Shown here: positions 36,203 to 46,021 of the stretch, piece after piece | Position numbering within the stretch: position 1 is the stretch's first letter | Layout: every line of letters starts with the position of its first letter | Assembly (NCBI GenBank): GCA_006969385.1 | Contig: CP030884.1 | Location: forward strand, 3,224,001 to 3,288,000 | Source of the DNA: Planctomycetaceae bacterium | GTDB taxonomy: Bacteria; Planctomycetota; Phycisphaerae; UBA1845; UTPLA1 | Direction: 5' to 3' | Length of the DNA: 64,000 nt | The notes under the pieces: model-generated | What the model saw: only the letters and a program-made list of their open reading frames with translations | Databases searched by the model: none | What the model was told of the DNA's origin: nothing | Program-made: the position numbers and the translations under genes

Positions 36203-38566
36203 GTGAGTGCAGCACCAAAATCGAACGCGACCGAGCCACGCAGGTATTCGGTGCAGCTAAGGCCGTTGAAGGGGAACGCCGACCGTCCGCCGCGCGATTT
36301 GCCGCGCTCGCTGACGGTGCTGGGTTCGGGCGAAGGTTGCGATGTGATCTTGTCGTCGAGCCACGTGGGCGAGGCGCACACGGCCATCATTCGTCAGAGC
36401 GCCGGAATCTATTTGTGCGACCTCGGCGCCCCGAGCGGCACCAAGCTCAACGGTCGCTCCGTGCGTTGGGCGCGGGTGGATGCGGATGACGAAATCGGCG
36501 TCGGCCCGTTTAAGTTTTCGGCGCTCGTCAGCGGCCCGGACGGCGCGATGTCCGCCTCGGCCCCGATGTTCAGCCTGCGCAACGATCAGGTCATCGGAAC
36601 CGTCAAGAGCATCGACCCGGTATTGGTCATCGGTAGCGATCCCGGTTGCGACGTGGTTTTGGAGGCCGAGTGCATTCTCGACCGTCATTGCCTGATCGCG
36701 TGGACGGTGGACGGACCGGTGTTGCGCGATCTGTCCGGTCGCGACCTTACGCGGCTGAACGGTCAGCGCGTGCATTCGGAACGGTTGCGCGACGGCGATG
36801 CAGTGGGGCTCGGCCCCTATGAATTGTTGTTTGAAGTGAAGGTCAATGATGTCCCCAAAACCCCGGTGCTTATGAGTATGTCGCGCGAATCAAATGCGGA
36901 AAAGGCGATCTTGGGTGGTGGGCTCAAGGGCCTGGTGGCCGGTCGATTGCCCAAGGGCGAAATCGACGGCTTTGAGGACCTCTGGCCGTCGGCACACGAC
37001 AAGCCCCGCAAGCCGCAGGCCGAAAACGGCAAGCCTGCTGCGAGCGAATCTCGGCCTGCAACGACGCCAACAGCAAACATGCCTCAAGCCACGCAAGGCG
37101 ACATGTCCAAACGCGATCCCGATCAATTGATTCAGAAGAAAAAAGACGAACTTCGATCGCGCGTGGCGGCGGCTCAGAGCGCGCTGGACGAACGGGCTCA
37201 GCGGTACCGCGCGGATTTTGAGAAAGAGCGCCAGGCGCTGGAAGAACGGCGTGCGCAATTGCAGTCGCAAGCGCGGGCCCTGTTGCAGGCGGCGCACGAA
37301 AAGAAACTGAATTATGTGCACGGCAGCGATAGCGAGCGCGACGCGTTTGACGATGAGAGCGGTCCGATGCTCGACGCTCGTCAAAATCTCGTGGCCAGCG
37401 ACGACCTACCGCCCGAAGTTATCGAGTTGCTCGAAGAAGAAAAACGCATCGACAATCTGCTGAGTGGCCACGTTGAATTGGCCAGCATGGCCGAGTTCAA
37501 CAGCAAGGAAACGCAACTCGAATCGAGCGTGCCGCTCGACGAAGCGGCCGAAGCGGCGTTGAATTCGTTGGAAGAAAAGGTCGCCGAGTTGGTGGCCGTC
37601 GCCAAATCGGAGCGCAAAGAACTCGAGCGCGGCGAACAGATGATGGAAACGCTGCGCTTCGAGACCGAGCGGCAGCGCTCGGGCCTGACGCGTCGGCAGC
37701 AGAAGCTCAGCGCACGCGAGTCGGCGCTCGAGAAACGCTTCAGAAGCCTCACGGCCTCGCGCGAAAGCATTCGCAAGGAACGTGCCCCGCTTTTGGCCCG
37801 CCTGCGCGAGTTGGATAACGAAGAATCCGCGATTCGTTCGCGCTTGACCGAGAGCGAACGGCTCAATCAGGAGTTGATCGCCGAGTCGGAACAGCTCGAC
37901 ATCGCTCAGGAAACCCTCGAAACGCGCGAACGCGAATTGCTACACAAGCTGGAAATGGAACGGCAGCGCTTGCAACGACGCCAGACCGAGTTGCGCCGCA
38001 AGGCCGCGCGGCTCGTCAAGGCTGCCCGCGAGAAGCGGCTCAAGGTCGAGCAGGAAGTTGCGGCACGGCAGGCCGAATTGGAAGCCAAGGAAGCCGAACT
38101 ACGCGCCCGCCGCATGGAATTGGAAGAATCGGCGCGCGGCGAATTGCAACGCACCGCCTCGGAACTCGAATCGGTCCTCAATATTCGCCTCGGCGATATC
38201 GAAGCCGATTTGCAAGCGCGGTCGGCAGATTTGGAAGAGCGGCTTAACACGCTATCGGGGCGGGGCGAATCGATGAAATCGCTCTCGAAACGCTCGGGCG
38301 TAACGCTGGAAGACCCGCTGCGCAAGATGGCCGCTGAATTGTCGACCTATCGCCTTGTCGAAGAGACCCTCGGCGAAGGCGAATCCTCGCTCGACAGCAT
38401 CGAAGAAGAAATTATGTCACTCGGCGATCAAGCGCGCATGGCGCAGGCCGAGTCGAATCAGACCCAACATGCCGACTGCGCCGTCGATCAGGAGGATTCC
38501 GACGACGCGGCGGTGAAATCGCCGAGCGCGACCGCAACGGACGCGACCGGCGACCACGCTAGCTAA
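36203..38566 (+). CDS. Two-FHA-domain coiled-coil protein
   Basis: 787 residues, GTG start (Met-Ser-Ala-Ala-Pro). FHA 1 (about 15-108) and FHA 2 (about 128-214) carry the NGxxV loop (KLNGRSV, RLNGQRV). Both lack the Arg of the usual GR motif (GS at 41-42 and 144-145), and FHA 1 has GEAH where SxxH is normal. A disordered Pro/Ala/Lys linker (215-300) is followed by a charged coiled coil (about 305-760) rich in REALEKR and EERxxE heptads. It has no membrane segment. About 100 bases separate it from the giant coiled-coil gene, in the same direction, and their coils share a RDELxxRxxxAQxALDERAxR segment, so they probably assemble together. FHA domains normally bind phosphothreonine; whether these do is unclear. 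Confidence 0.82.
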   Translation: MSAAPKSNATEPRRYSVQLRPLKGNADRPPRDLPRSLTVLGSGEGCDVILSSSHVGEAHTAIIRQSAGIYLCDLGAPSGTKLNGRSVRWARVDADDEIGVGPFKFSALVSGPDGAMSASAPMFSLRNDQVIGTVKSIDPVLVIGSDPGCDVVLEAECILDRHCLIAWTVDGPVLRDLSGRDLTRLNGQRVHSERLRDGDAVGLGPYELLFEVKVNDVPKTPVLMSMSRESNAEKAILGGGLKGLVAGRLPKGEIDGFEDLWPSAHDKPRKPQAENGKPAASESRPATTPTANMPQATQGDMSKRDPDQLIQKKKDELRSRVAAAQSALDERAQRYRADFEKERQALEERRAQLQSQARALLQAAHEKKLNYVHGSDSERDAFDDESGPMLDARQNLVASDDLPPEVIELLEEEKRIDNLLSGHVELASMAEFNSKETQLESSVPLDEAAEAALNSLEEKVAELVAVAKSERKELERGEQMMETLRFETERQRSGLTRRQQKLSARESALEKRFRSLTASRESIRKERAPLLARLRELDNEESAIRSRLTESERLNQELIAESEQLDIAQETLETRERELLHKLEMERQRLQRRQTELRRKAARLVKAAREKRLKVEQEVAARQAELEAKEAELRARRMELEESARGELQRTASELESVLNIRLGDIEADLQARSADLEERLNTLSGRGESMKSLSKRSGVTLEDPLRKMAAELSTYRLVEETLGEGESSLDSIEEEIMSLGDQARMAQAESNQTQHADCAVDQEDSDDAAVKSPSATATDATGDHAS

Positions 38567-38665
38567 GGCTGCTCGTCCTCTCGGAGTGTGCACCGGTTCG
38601 CACCGCCTCGATGCGGGGAGAATGGACTCGAACCCGTGAGGATCAGGTGAATCGGAGCTGAATAC

Positions 38666-41600
38666 ATGCCTCAAGACACTCGCCGTGGAGGCTCTTCCGC
38701 CCAATCCGCCGCTGCGGATCGGGATCAACTGCACGTGCCGTCCGATCGCTTGCCGCTTGACGATCCGCCGATTCCGGCGACCGACGAGCAGGCATTGTCG
38801 CGTATCGACGCGGCCGCCGACGACTTGTCGGAGGCCTGGTCGCTTCTCGATCAGGCGGCGCGGGGCGGTCGCGCGGAAATTTCCAGCACGGGCGGACTTA
38901 ACAGCGAATCTTCGGTAGAATCGGGTAGCGAAACGGATCGGTCGCGCGCAACTGGGGATGCGGCACCGGGTCAGACCGCTTCGCAGCCGACCCGCCAATA
39001 TGAGCGTGCGAACGTTTCGCGTTCGGGCGCTGCACACCAGAACGATGATGCCCAGCGAACGGCGGCGGAGCCCGCCGGAGAATTCGGCAATATGGATCAA
39101 TCCAACTCCGCAACCAATACGCACACCGTCGACGCTCAAACCGGCGGCAACGGTGGTACGCCGCCGCAGGGTGACGGGCTGAAGCAGGAACTCGAACAGG
39201 CCCGCGACGAACTGAAGCGCATTCGCGAACGGACGGCCTATCAAAATCGCATGCAAGGCTCGATCGGCGCGCAATCGCGCTATCTCGATAAGCGCGCCGC
39301 CGAACTGCGCGATCGCGTGGTGCAGGCGCAGCAGGCGCTGGACGAACGTGCCGAGCGCGTGCGACAGGAACTTGCCGAAGAGCGCGAACAACTCAAGGCG
39401 TATCGCGATAAGTTGCAGGCCAAGGCCAACGAGCTAATCGAATCGACCAAGTCGCATAACGAGCGACTGGCCCGGCAACGTTCGGAGTTGAAGGAAAAAG
39501 AAGCCGAACTGCTCGAAGCAAAGGAAAATCTGCGCAAAGAGATCGAGCATCAGCGGGTCTCGCTGGAAGAATCGCGGCGCAAATTCGAATACGAAAAGGA
39601 TGACTACCTCGCCGAGGCGCGGCGTAAGGCGGACGCCGAAGCGCAAAAGCGTTTGCGCGAGTTGGAAGTCGCCAATCTCGAAAAGCTGGAAAAGCTGACA
39701 GCCGATTCGCAATCGCAAACCGAAACGCGGTTGCTCGAGTTGGAGGAAGCGCGCCTGCGCGATAAGGAGCAGTTGGAAGAAGAAACGCGTGCCGTGCTCG
39801 AAGCGCGCTTGCAGGAACTCGAAGAGGCCAAGGCCGAAGATATCGAAGCCCTACGGGCCGAGATCGAAAGCGAAGCCCACGCCAACGTGCGTCAATTGGA
39901 AGCGGCGTCGCTGGCAAGACAGAAAGAGCTGGATCAACGCGAGGCCGAACTGCGTCAACGGCAGGCCGAACTCGATGCGGCGGCCGATCGGCGCATGCGC
40001 GAGTTGGAAGAACAACGCCGCGAAGAACTCGATCGGTTGCAGGCGGAATCCGAAGAGGCAACCACGGCACGGCAGCGCGAGATCGAAGCGGAACTGACAG
40101 AGCGTCGCGCCGAAATTGAAAGGATCGAGGCCCGCGTCACACAACGCGAAGCGCAGCTCGACGAAGAAATTCAGGAGAAGGCCTCGGTTCGCCTGCGCGA
40201 GATCGAAGCGCAAGCGGCGGCGCGCATCCGCGAGATGGAAAACCGCACGGCGGCACGCGTGGCCGATGTGGACGAACTCAGCGAATCGCTGCGCGAAAAA
40301 GAACTCGCTCTCGAAACCGAGTATGCCGCCCGCACCGAAGAGTTGCGCCGCGAGATGGAAGCTTCCGCCGAGCGGCGGCGGCAGGAGCTCGACCAGCGCG
40401 AAAAAGCCTTGCGCGAGCGCGAAACGCAACTCAATAAGGACATCACCGAGCGCTGGGATTCGTTGCAGCAGAAGCTCGACGAGCGCGAGCGAGCCGTCAA
40501 AGAAAAGCAGCAGGAACTCGAAGCGCGCGAAGCCGAATTCGACGCCGAGCGCTCGCAGCGGCTGGCAGCGTTGCAGGCCGAATTAGACAATCGTCGCGAT
40601 GCGCTGGAGAGCGAAGCCAAGGCGCACTTCGATGAGATCGATGCCGAGCTGACCGAGCGGCGCGTACGGTTGGAAGATGACGAGCGCACGCGAATCGAGA
40701 AGCTCGAGGCCGAGTTGGCCGACCGACGCGAGGAGTTCGAGAACGAGATTGCGGCACAACGCGACGAAATCGAATCGCTGCAGGCGCGGCTGGCCGAGCG
40801 CGAAGCGGAAATTGAAGGCGAAGTCGAACGCCGCCTGCGCGAAATCGAAGAAGCCTCCGACGAACGGCAATCCGACCTGATTGCCCAGTCGCTGCGCATG
40901 CGCGAGCGCGAGGCCGAACTCGAACGCAAGCACGAAGAAGCGCAAGCGCGGTTGGTGGCGGATTTGGAACGCCGTCGCGCAGCGCTCAAGGCCGAGGCGG
41001 ACGCCGAACTCGACCGCCGCATGAAAGAGGTGCGCGAACAAGCTGCCATTCGACTGCGCGAAGTGGAAGCGCGGGAACAACTACTCGAATCGCGCGAAGA
41101 TGCGGCCAAGAAGGCGACGGCGGAAAAGGTTCACAAGATCGAAGCGGCGGCGCTCGAACGACAGAAGCAAATCGACACCGAAGAGGCCGAGATCATCAAG
41201 CAGCGCGCCGAAGTGACCGAGCGCGAAGCGGCGCTGTCCGAACGCGAGGAAGACCTGACGCGCAAGCTCGAGGCGCGCGGCGCAAGCCTCGAAGAGCGCG
41301 AATCGGTCATCCAAAAACGCGAGCAAACGCTCGACGAACGCGCCGAACTACTCGCCACGCGCGAACGCACAGTCAGCGAACGCGAGGAAGAGATCGGTCA
41401 GCTCGACGGTAAGTCCGAGCAGATGGCGTCGGCGTTGGAAAACCGCGAGCGGCGGCTGCACGAATGGCAAACACGGCTCGAAAAGGCCGAAGCGGCGCTG
41501 AACGAAGACAAGCAGGCGATTCGGCGCGATCGCGAAGAAGCCGATGGCATCGCGCAGACGAATAGCAAGGCTTCTCTCGATTTGGCCGCGCGCGAAGAAC

Positions 41601-44600
41601 GGTTGCAAGCGGCGCAGGCCGAGGCGGAAAAACTCAAGGCCGATCTCGAAGCGCAAATTGTCGCGACGGAACAGCGCGAAAAGGAACTGGCCGAAGCGAC
41701 GCAGGAACTCGAAGCGCGCAGCCGCGAAATCGAAGAGCGGCGGCAGTCGGTCGAAGCACGCAGCAAAGACCTCGAAGACCGATTGCCCATTGCGGAAGAC
41801 CTGCAGGCACGCGCCGGTGAACTCGACGAACGCGAAGCCGCGTTGGCGGGCCGCATCGCCGAAACCGTGCGCCGCGAGCAAACTCATAAAGAAGCTGCCG
41901 CCGAATTGGATGCGCGCCGCGTCGAAGTAGATCGCAAGGCGCAAGCGGTCGAAGAACAGTCGATCAAGGCCGAGGCCAAAGAGCGCGAGTTGGCCACGCT
42001 GCGAGAAACGCTTGACGCTCGCCGCAGCGAGTTGGATAAGGCGCAGGCTAAGCACGACGGTGCGTCGGAAGAACTCGCCACGCTGCGGGTTAAGCTGGAA
42101 GCGCGCGAGAACGATCTTAATCAGCGTGAGTCACGCCTCGAAGAGCGCATCGAAGCAGCCGCCAAGGCCGAACGGCAGGCGGAAGAGGGCGAAACGCACC
42201 TCGCGCAGGAATGGGAAACGCTCAACGAAGACCGCGCGGCGCTCGAACGGGAAAAGGCGGACTACGAAGAGCGTATAGCGCTATTAGAGCGCGATTCGGC
42301 GGCGACGCAGCAGTATCGCCAAGAACTCGATGCGGAGCGCGATGCGCTGGAGGCGCGTCAGGCCGAACTCGACGAGCAGGCCAAGAAGCAGGCAGCCGAG
42401 CGGGCGGTATTTGAAGAACAGAAGAACGCGTTGGTCCAAGATAACGACGCGTTTGCTCAGTATCGCAGTGAATTGGATGCCGAACGCGACGAACTCGAAG
42501 CGCAGCGGGCCAAATTGGAAGAAGATATTGCGGCGTTCGAGCGCGAACGCGAAGAAGCGCGTCAGCAGCAACAAGGCCGGCTCGACGAACTCAACGCAGC
42601 GCTGAGCGGCAACGAACACGAAATCGCGGGCATCCGTCAGACCGTCGATGCCGAACGCGAACAGTTGGAAGCCGACCGGGCCGAGTTGTCGGAACAAACC
42701 GCGCAATTGCAAGCGTTGCGCGACGAACTCGAGCAGCGTCAATCGCAGGTCGAAGCCGAATGGTCGAAGCTCGAGTCCGATCGACTGGCGTTTCGAGATA
42801 AACGCCGCGCGCTCAAGAAGCAGAAGAAAGAACTCGACGAAGCCCGCCAGGAAACGGCGGAGGCCCGACAGCGGCTGGCCGAACGAATCGAAGAAACGCG
42901 CGAGTTGCGCCGACGGTTGGCGTCGAAGATCGAGCGCTATCAGCAGCGCAAATCGCGCATGGTCGCCGAAGTGCAAAAGCTGGAGCGGCGGCGCAAGAGC
43001 GTGGACGAAGAGCGCGAAGCGTTGCGGCGCGATCGCGATCAACTCGAACAATCCCGGCTCGACTTGTCCGAGAACGCGCAGGCCGAACTCGATTTAGACG
43101 AGCGTCAAAAAGAGTTGGAAGCGTTGCTGACCAAGCAACGCGAAGAGTTGGAAACGGCCCGGCGCGCGTCCGACGAGGCGATTGCGCTGGAACGCGACCA
43201 ACTGCACGAGCGCGAACGCGAACTGGAAGAACAGTACGCCAAACTGCGCGAAGATCTCGAAAACGAGCGCATGGAGTACGAGCAAGAGGCGCTTACGGAA
43301 ATTCGCGCACAAGTGACCGCCGAATTGGAAGAGCGCCTGGCCGCCGCCGATTCGCGCGAAAAAGAAATCGAAGCGTTGGCCGAGTCGCGCATGGCCGAGA
43401 TCGAGGCGGATATCGCCAAACGCTTGGAATCGTTGGAGGCTGACATGCGGTCGCGCCGCGCGGCGCTCGATGCAGAAGCCGCCCAACGCAGCGAAGAGAT
43501 CGAGGGCGAACTGCAACAAATGCAAAGCAAGCTCGATAGCGAGCGCAAGCAACTGAAGCAGCGTCAAACGCAGCTCGAAAAAGAGGTCGCCCAACGCGAG
43601 AAAGAAGTCGAGCGCGAACTCAAGAGCCATCGCACCAAACTCAAAGAAGAACAGAAGTCGCTGGAGAAAAAGAAGAGCGAACTCGCGCAGGAAGAACAGC
43701 AGCTTGAACGCAAGAAGGAATCGCTCGAAGAACTCATCACGTCGGTCGATGAATTCCATCCCGACGACGTCGCGGCACAGGCGGAAGAGTTGGCCAACGC
43801 GGCTGACGACAAGCCCATTCGTCGTACCAAACCCGTCTCGGTCAACGCGCTGCTCGAGCAGATGCAGGGGCGGCGTTTCCGGCCGGTCGCGACGACGATG
43901 TGGGGCTTGGTGCTCGGCGCGCTGGTGGCGGCGGCGGTGATGTTCGGTCAGTCGGATTCGTATGCGGTGCGCGGCCGCATTGCGTTGGAGCCGCCCGGCG
44001 ACGGCGAGTCGGTATCGGCGGCGGCACACGTCAACGCGATCGAGAATGCGGACTTGCTGACGCGTGCCGGTGAGGCGACGCCGGTCGGTGAGGCCACGCT
44101 GAACCTGGTCGAGCTATGGAAACGCGGACAACTCGACGCGCGGCCATCGGAAGACGGTAAGTCGGTCGAACTCATTGCGCAAGTGTCGAATCCCGAGTTG
44201 ATCGAACCGGTCGAACGCGGCCTGAATAAGCTCGCCGAGTTGTACATCGATTCACAGTTGCAAACGGCAGCCGCCAAGGCCGAGCGCGATCGCGAGATCA
44301 ATGTGTTGGCGTCCAACCTGAAGCAAAGCAAGTCGGAACTCACGACGATGAGCCAGCGCCTCGACGCGTTGGTGCAGGCGTTTAATGAAGCCGCGGCCAT
44401 CGGTGATGCCGCGACGGTAAGCGATCTGCGTAATTTGGAAGGCGAAGCAGAACAACGGTTGGCGGTCGCACAACAAACATTGAAAGACTTTGAAGCGCGC
44501 GGCATGCCGCGCGGTCGCGTCGTGCCGACGCCCGAGCAAATCGATGCGTCGATTGCCGGTGATGAGGAGTTGGTGCAGGTGCGCAGCGAACGCGAAACAA

Positions 44601-45631
44601 AGGCCATCTCGGCACACGAAGCGCTGGTAGCTGCCGCTGCTGAAGTGCAGAAGCCGCTCGAAGTCATGCAGAAGGACGCGACTGAACTGAAAGCGCGCGT
44701 TGCCGAACTGCTGCGGTCGGCAAGCAGCGATGACATTCGTCGCGATATGGAGTCGATCGCACTCAACGTTGAGGATTTCGTTCAGCAGATCACCAAGTTT
44801 GAGACCGAATGGAATCGTTTGGCACCGCTCATTTCGTCGTGGGAGCCCGGCGATGACGTATCGCTGGTGTTGGAGTATCAAGCCAAGGCAGAGGCGATTG
44901 TGCGAACGCTCTACGATGAAGGCCGCGTGTTGCTACGCGACATCATTGTGGCGAAGGATGACCTCGACAATCGCGGTTCAAACATGACGCAGCGTCGCAA
45001 TTTGCAAACGCAACTTGGGGCAAGCTTGAACGCGTTCAATGATAGTTGGCCGGAGTTCCTGGCAACGGCACAAACGGTGGTCGCCGCGAACAACGACGTC
45101 TTGAGAGGCCTATGTGAAACGGTGCGCAACTTTGGGCCCCGCGTGGATGAAGGTCTCGAACACCATCGACAGATCGTGGAAGCCAAGCTGCAGGAAGAAC
45201 GCAGTCAGCGCTGGTTTGCTGAAAAGAACGACCTCGAAGCCAAGGTATTGCAGGCGACCGAAACGCGCGACGCGCTGGCGCGGCAGGTTCGGCTGGCATT
45301 GGAATCCGATTCGGCCGCGAAGGGTGACACCATCGTCGAGTTGAAGCGCTGGGGCGAAGAGATCGACGAGCAGCGCCGCGTGGTCAACTCGTTGGCAAAC
45401 GAAGTGCACGCTCAGGAATTGGCGCTGGCCGAGAAGCGCGACCGCGAAGCGAATCGACCGACGGGTGCGAAGGCATATGCGGCCGTCGACACCGAAGAGC
45501 CCAAGCTGCTCAACACGGCGCAGATGCCGCTGGCATTGGGTCTGGGCGGGGCGATGTCGGTCTTGTTCGTCAGCCTGAATTGGTTTCTCACCAAGCCGAG
45601 GCGGCACAGTCGCAGGGCGGCGCAAGGCTGA
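38666..45631 (+). CDS. Giant coiled-coil protein with C-terminal Wzz/PCP-like membrane part
   Basis: 2321 residues, the largest protein here. 1-165 is Ser/Thr/Gln-rich and disordered. About 170-1715 is almost unbroken charged heptad sequence (REAELDERE, LEEERAELEA types) with hardly any Pro or Gly. TM1 (about 1742-1762, MWGLVLGALVAAAVMF) follows a basic stretch (RRFRPVATT). The segment SDSYAVRGRIALEPPG and later LIEPVERGLNKLAELYIDSQLQ resembles the periplasmic start of Wzz/chain-length-determinant (PCP) proteins, then a second coil (about 1870-2270) and TM2 (about 2286-2308) with a basic end (KPRRHSRRAA). So the big coil is predicted cytoplasmic and the 520 residues between TMs outside it. 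ATG 38666; a GGAGCTG is about 10 bases upstream. Function unknown. Confidence 0.85.
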   Translation: MPQDTRRGGSSAQSAAADRDQLHVPSDRLPLDDPPIPATDEQALSRIDAAADDLSEAWSLLDQAARGGRAEISSTGGLNSESSVESGSETDRSRATGDAAPGQTASQPTRQYERANVSRSGAAHQNDDAQRTAAEPAGEFGNMDQSNSATNTHTVDAQTGGNGGTPPQGDGLKQELEQARDELKRIRERTAYQNRMQGSIGAQSRYLDKRAAELRDRVVQAQQALDERAERVRQELAEEREQLKAYRDKLQAKANELIESTKSHNERLARQRSELKEKEAELLEAKENLRKEIEHQRVSLEESRRKFEYEKDDYLAEARRKADAEAQKRLRELEVANLEKLEKLTADSQSQTETRLLELEEARLRDKEQLEEETRAVLEARLQELEEAKAEDIEALRAEIESEAHANVRQLEAASLARQKELDQREAELRQRQAELDAAADRRMRELEEQRREELDRLQAESEEATTARQREIEAELTERRAEIERIEARVTQREAQLDEEIQEKASVRLREIEAQAAARIREMENRTAARVADVDELSESLREKELALETEYAARTEELRREMEASAERRRQELDQREKALRERETQLNKDITERWDSLQQKLDERERAVKEKQQELEAREAEFDAERSQRLAALQAELDNRRDALESEAKAHFDEIDAELTERRVRLEDDERTRIEKLEAELADRREEFENEIAAQRDEIESLQARLAEREAEIEGEVERRLREIEEASDERQSDLIAQSLRMREREAELERKHEEAQARLVADLERRRAALKAEADAELDRRMKEVREQAAIRLREVEAREQLLESREDAAKKATAEKVHKIEAAALERQKQIDTEEAEIIKQRAEVTEREAALSEREEDLTRKLEARGASLEERESVIQKREQTLDERAELLATRERTVSEREEEIGQLDGKSEQMASALENRERRLHEWQTRLEKAEAALNEDKQAIRRDREEADGIAQTNSKASLDLAAREERLQAAQAEAEKLKADLEAQIVATEQREKELAEATQELEARSREIEERRQSVEARSKDLEDRLPIAEDLQARAGELDEREAALAGRIAETVRREQTHKEAAAELDARRVEVDRKAQAVEEQSIKAEAKERELATLRETLDARRSELDKAQAKHDGASEELATLRVKLEARENDLNQRESRLEERIEAAAKAERQAEEGETHLAQEWETLNEDRAALEREKADYEERIALLERDSAATQQYRQELDAERDALEARQAELDEQAKKQAAERAVFEEQKNALVQDNDAFAQYRSELDAERDELEAQRAKLEEDIAAFEREREEARQQQQGRLDELNAALSGNEHEIAGIRQTVDAEREQLEADRAELSEQTAQLQALRDELEQRQSQVEAEWSKLESDRLAFRDKRRALKKQKKELDEARQETAEARQRLAERIEETRELRRRLASKIERYQQRKSRMVAEVQKLERRRKSVDEEREALRRDRDQLEQSRLDLSENAQAELDLDERQKELEALLTKQREELETARRASDEAIALERDQLHERERELEEQYAKLREDLENERMEYEQEALTEIRAQVTAELEERLAAADSREKEIEALAESRMAEIEADIAKRLESLEADMRSRRAALDAEAAQRSEEIEGELQQMQSKLDSERKQLKQRQTQLEKEVAQREKEVERELKSHRTKLKEEQKSLEKKKSELAQEEQQLERKKESLEELITSVDEFHPDDVAAQAEELANAADDKPIRRTKPVSVNALLEQMQGRRFRPVATTMWGLVLGALVAAAVMFGQSDSYAVRGRIALEPPGDGESVSAAAHVNAIENADLLTRAGEATPVGEATLNLVELWKRGQLDARPSEDGKSVELIAQVSNPELIEPVERGLNKLAELYIDSQLQTAAAKAERDREINVLASNLKQSKSELTTMSQRLDALVQAFNEAAAIGDAATVSDLRNLEGEAEQRLAVAQQTLKDFEARGMPRGRVVPTPEQIDASIAGDEELVQVRSERETKAISAHEALVAAAAEVQKPLEVMQKDATELKARVAELLRSASSDDIRRDMESIALNVEDFVQQITKFETEWNRLAPLISSWEPGDDVSLVLEYQAKAEAIVRTLYDEGRVLLRDIIVAKDDLDNRGSNMTQRRNLQTQLGASLNAFNDSWPEFLATAQTVVAANNDVLRGLCETVRNFGPRVDEGLEHHRQIVEAKLQEERSQRWFAEKNDLEAKVLQATETRDALARQVRLALESDSAAKGDTIVELKRWGEEIDEQRRVVNSLANEVHAQELALAEKRDREANRPTGAKAYAAVDTEEPKLLNTAQMPLALGLGGAMSVLFVSLNWFLTKPRRHSRRAAQG

Positions 45632-45752
45632 AAACATTGTTAACTCTCCAGTCGTTTTCCGGGTGAGGTACTAATGTTCTCGGCGATTTGATATTGTTTG
45701 CGATCGACTGACATAGCGATGAATAACTGATTGGCGACCGCGACGATTCGAT

Positions 45753-45890
45753 TGTGGCAGCGGCAAATAGCCAGTTTTCAGTCGCCATTTTCGCTTAACG
45801 CCTGTGTGTCGATGTACTAGCGAGGGCATTCAGCGATCGGCTGCGGTTGGAACTAACGGTGCAATTCACCGGCTATTAGCCGCTGCCACA
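45753..45890. mobile_element. MITE-like element bounded by 20-base inverted repeats
   Basis: 45753-45772 (TGTGGCAGCGGCAAATAGCC) and 45871-45890 are reverse complements with one mismatch in 20, enclosing 98 bases without a reading frame. The size (138 bp) and clean ends beginning TGTGGC suggest a miniature transposable element. No clear target-site duplication was seen in the flanks, so mobility is inference. The rest of 45632-46021 shows no gene. Confidence 0.5.
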
Positions 45891-46021
45891 GCGTCCATGG
45901 CCTCCAAGGTTTAGCCACAAACGTCGTCTACGCCGAGTTACCTTGAAGTTGAAGCGTACAGCATCAACGTTCTCGCTTACATGCGGCTATCTCCTACTCA
46001 TGCCTAACACCAATCTCCCGC

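Noticed and set aside
40171..41109. Ser-rich 312-residue frame opposite the giant coiled coil
   Set aside because: Its Ser/Arg composition is the reverse complement of the Glu/Arg-rich codons; many similar ones occur along the gene.
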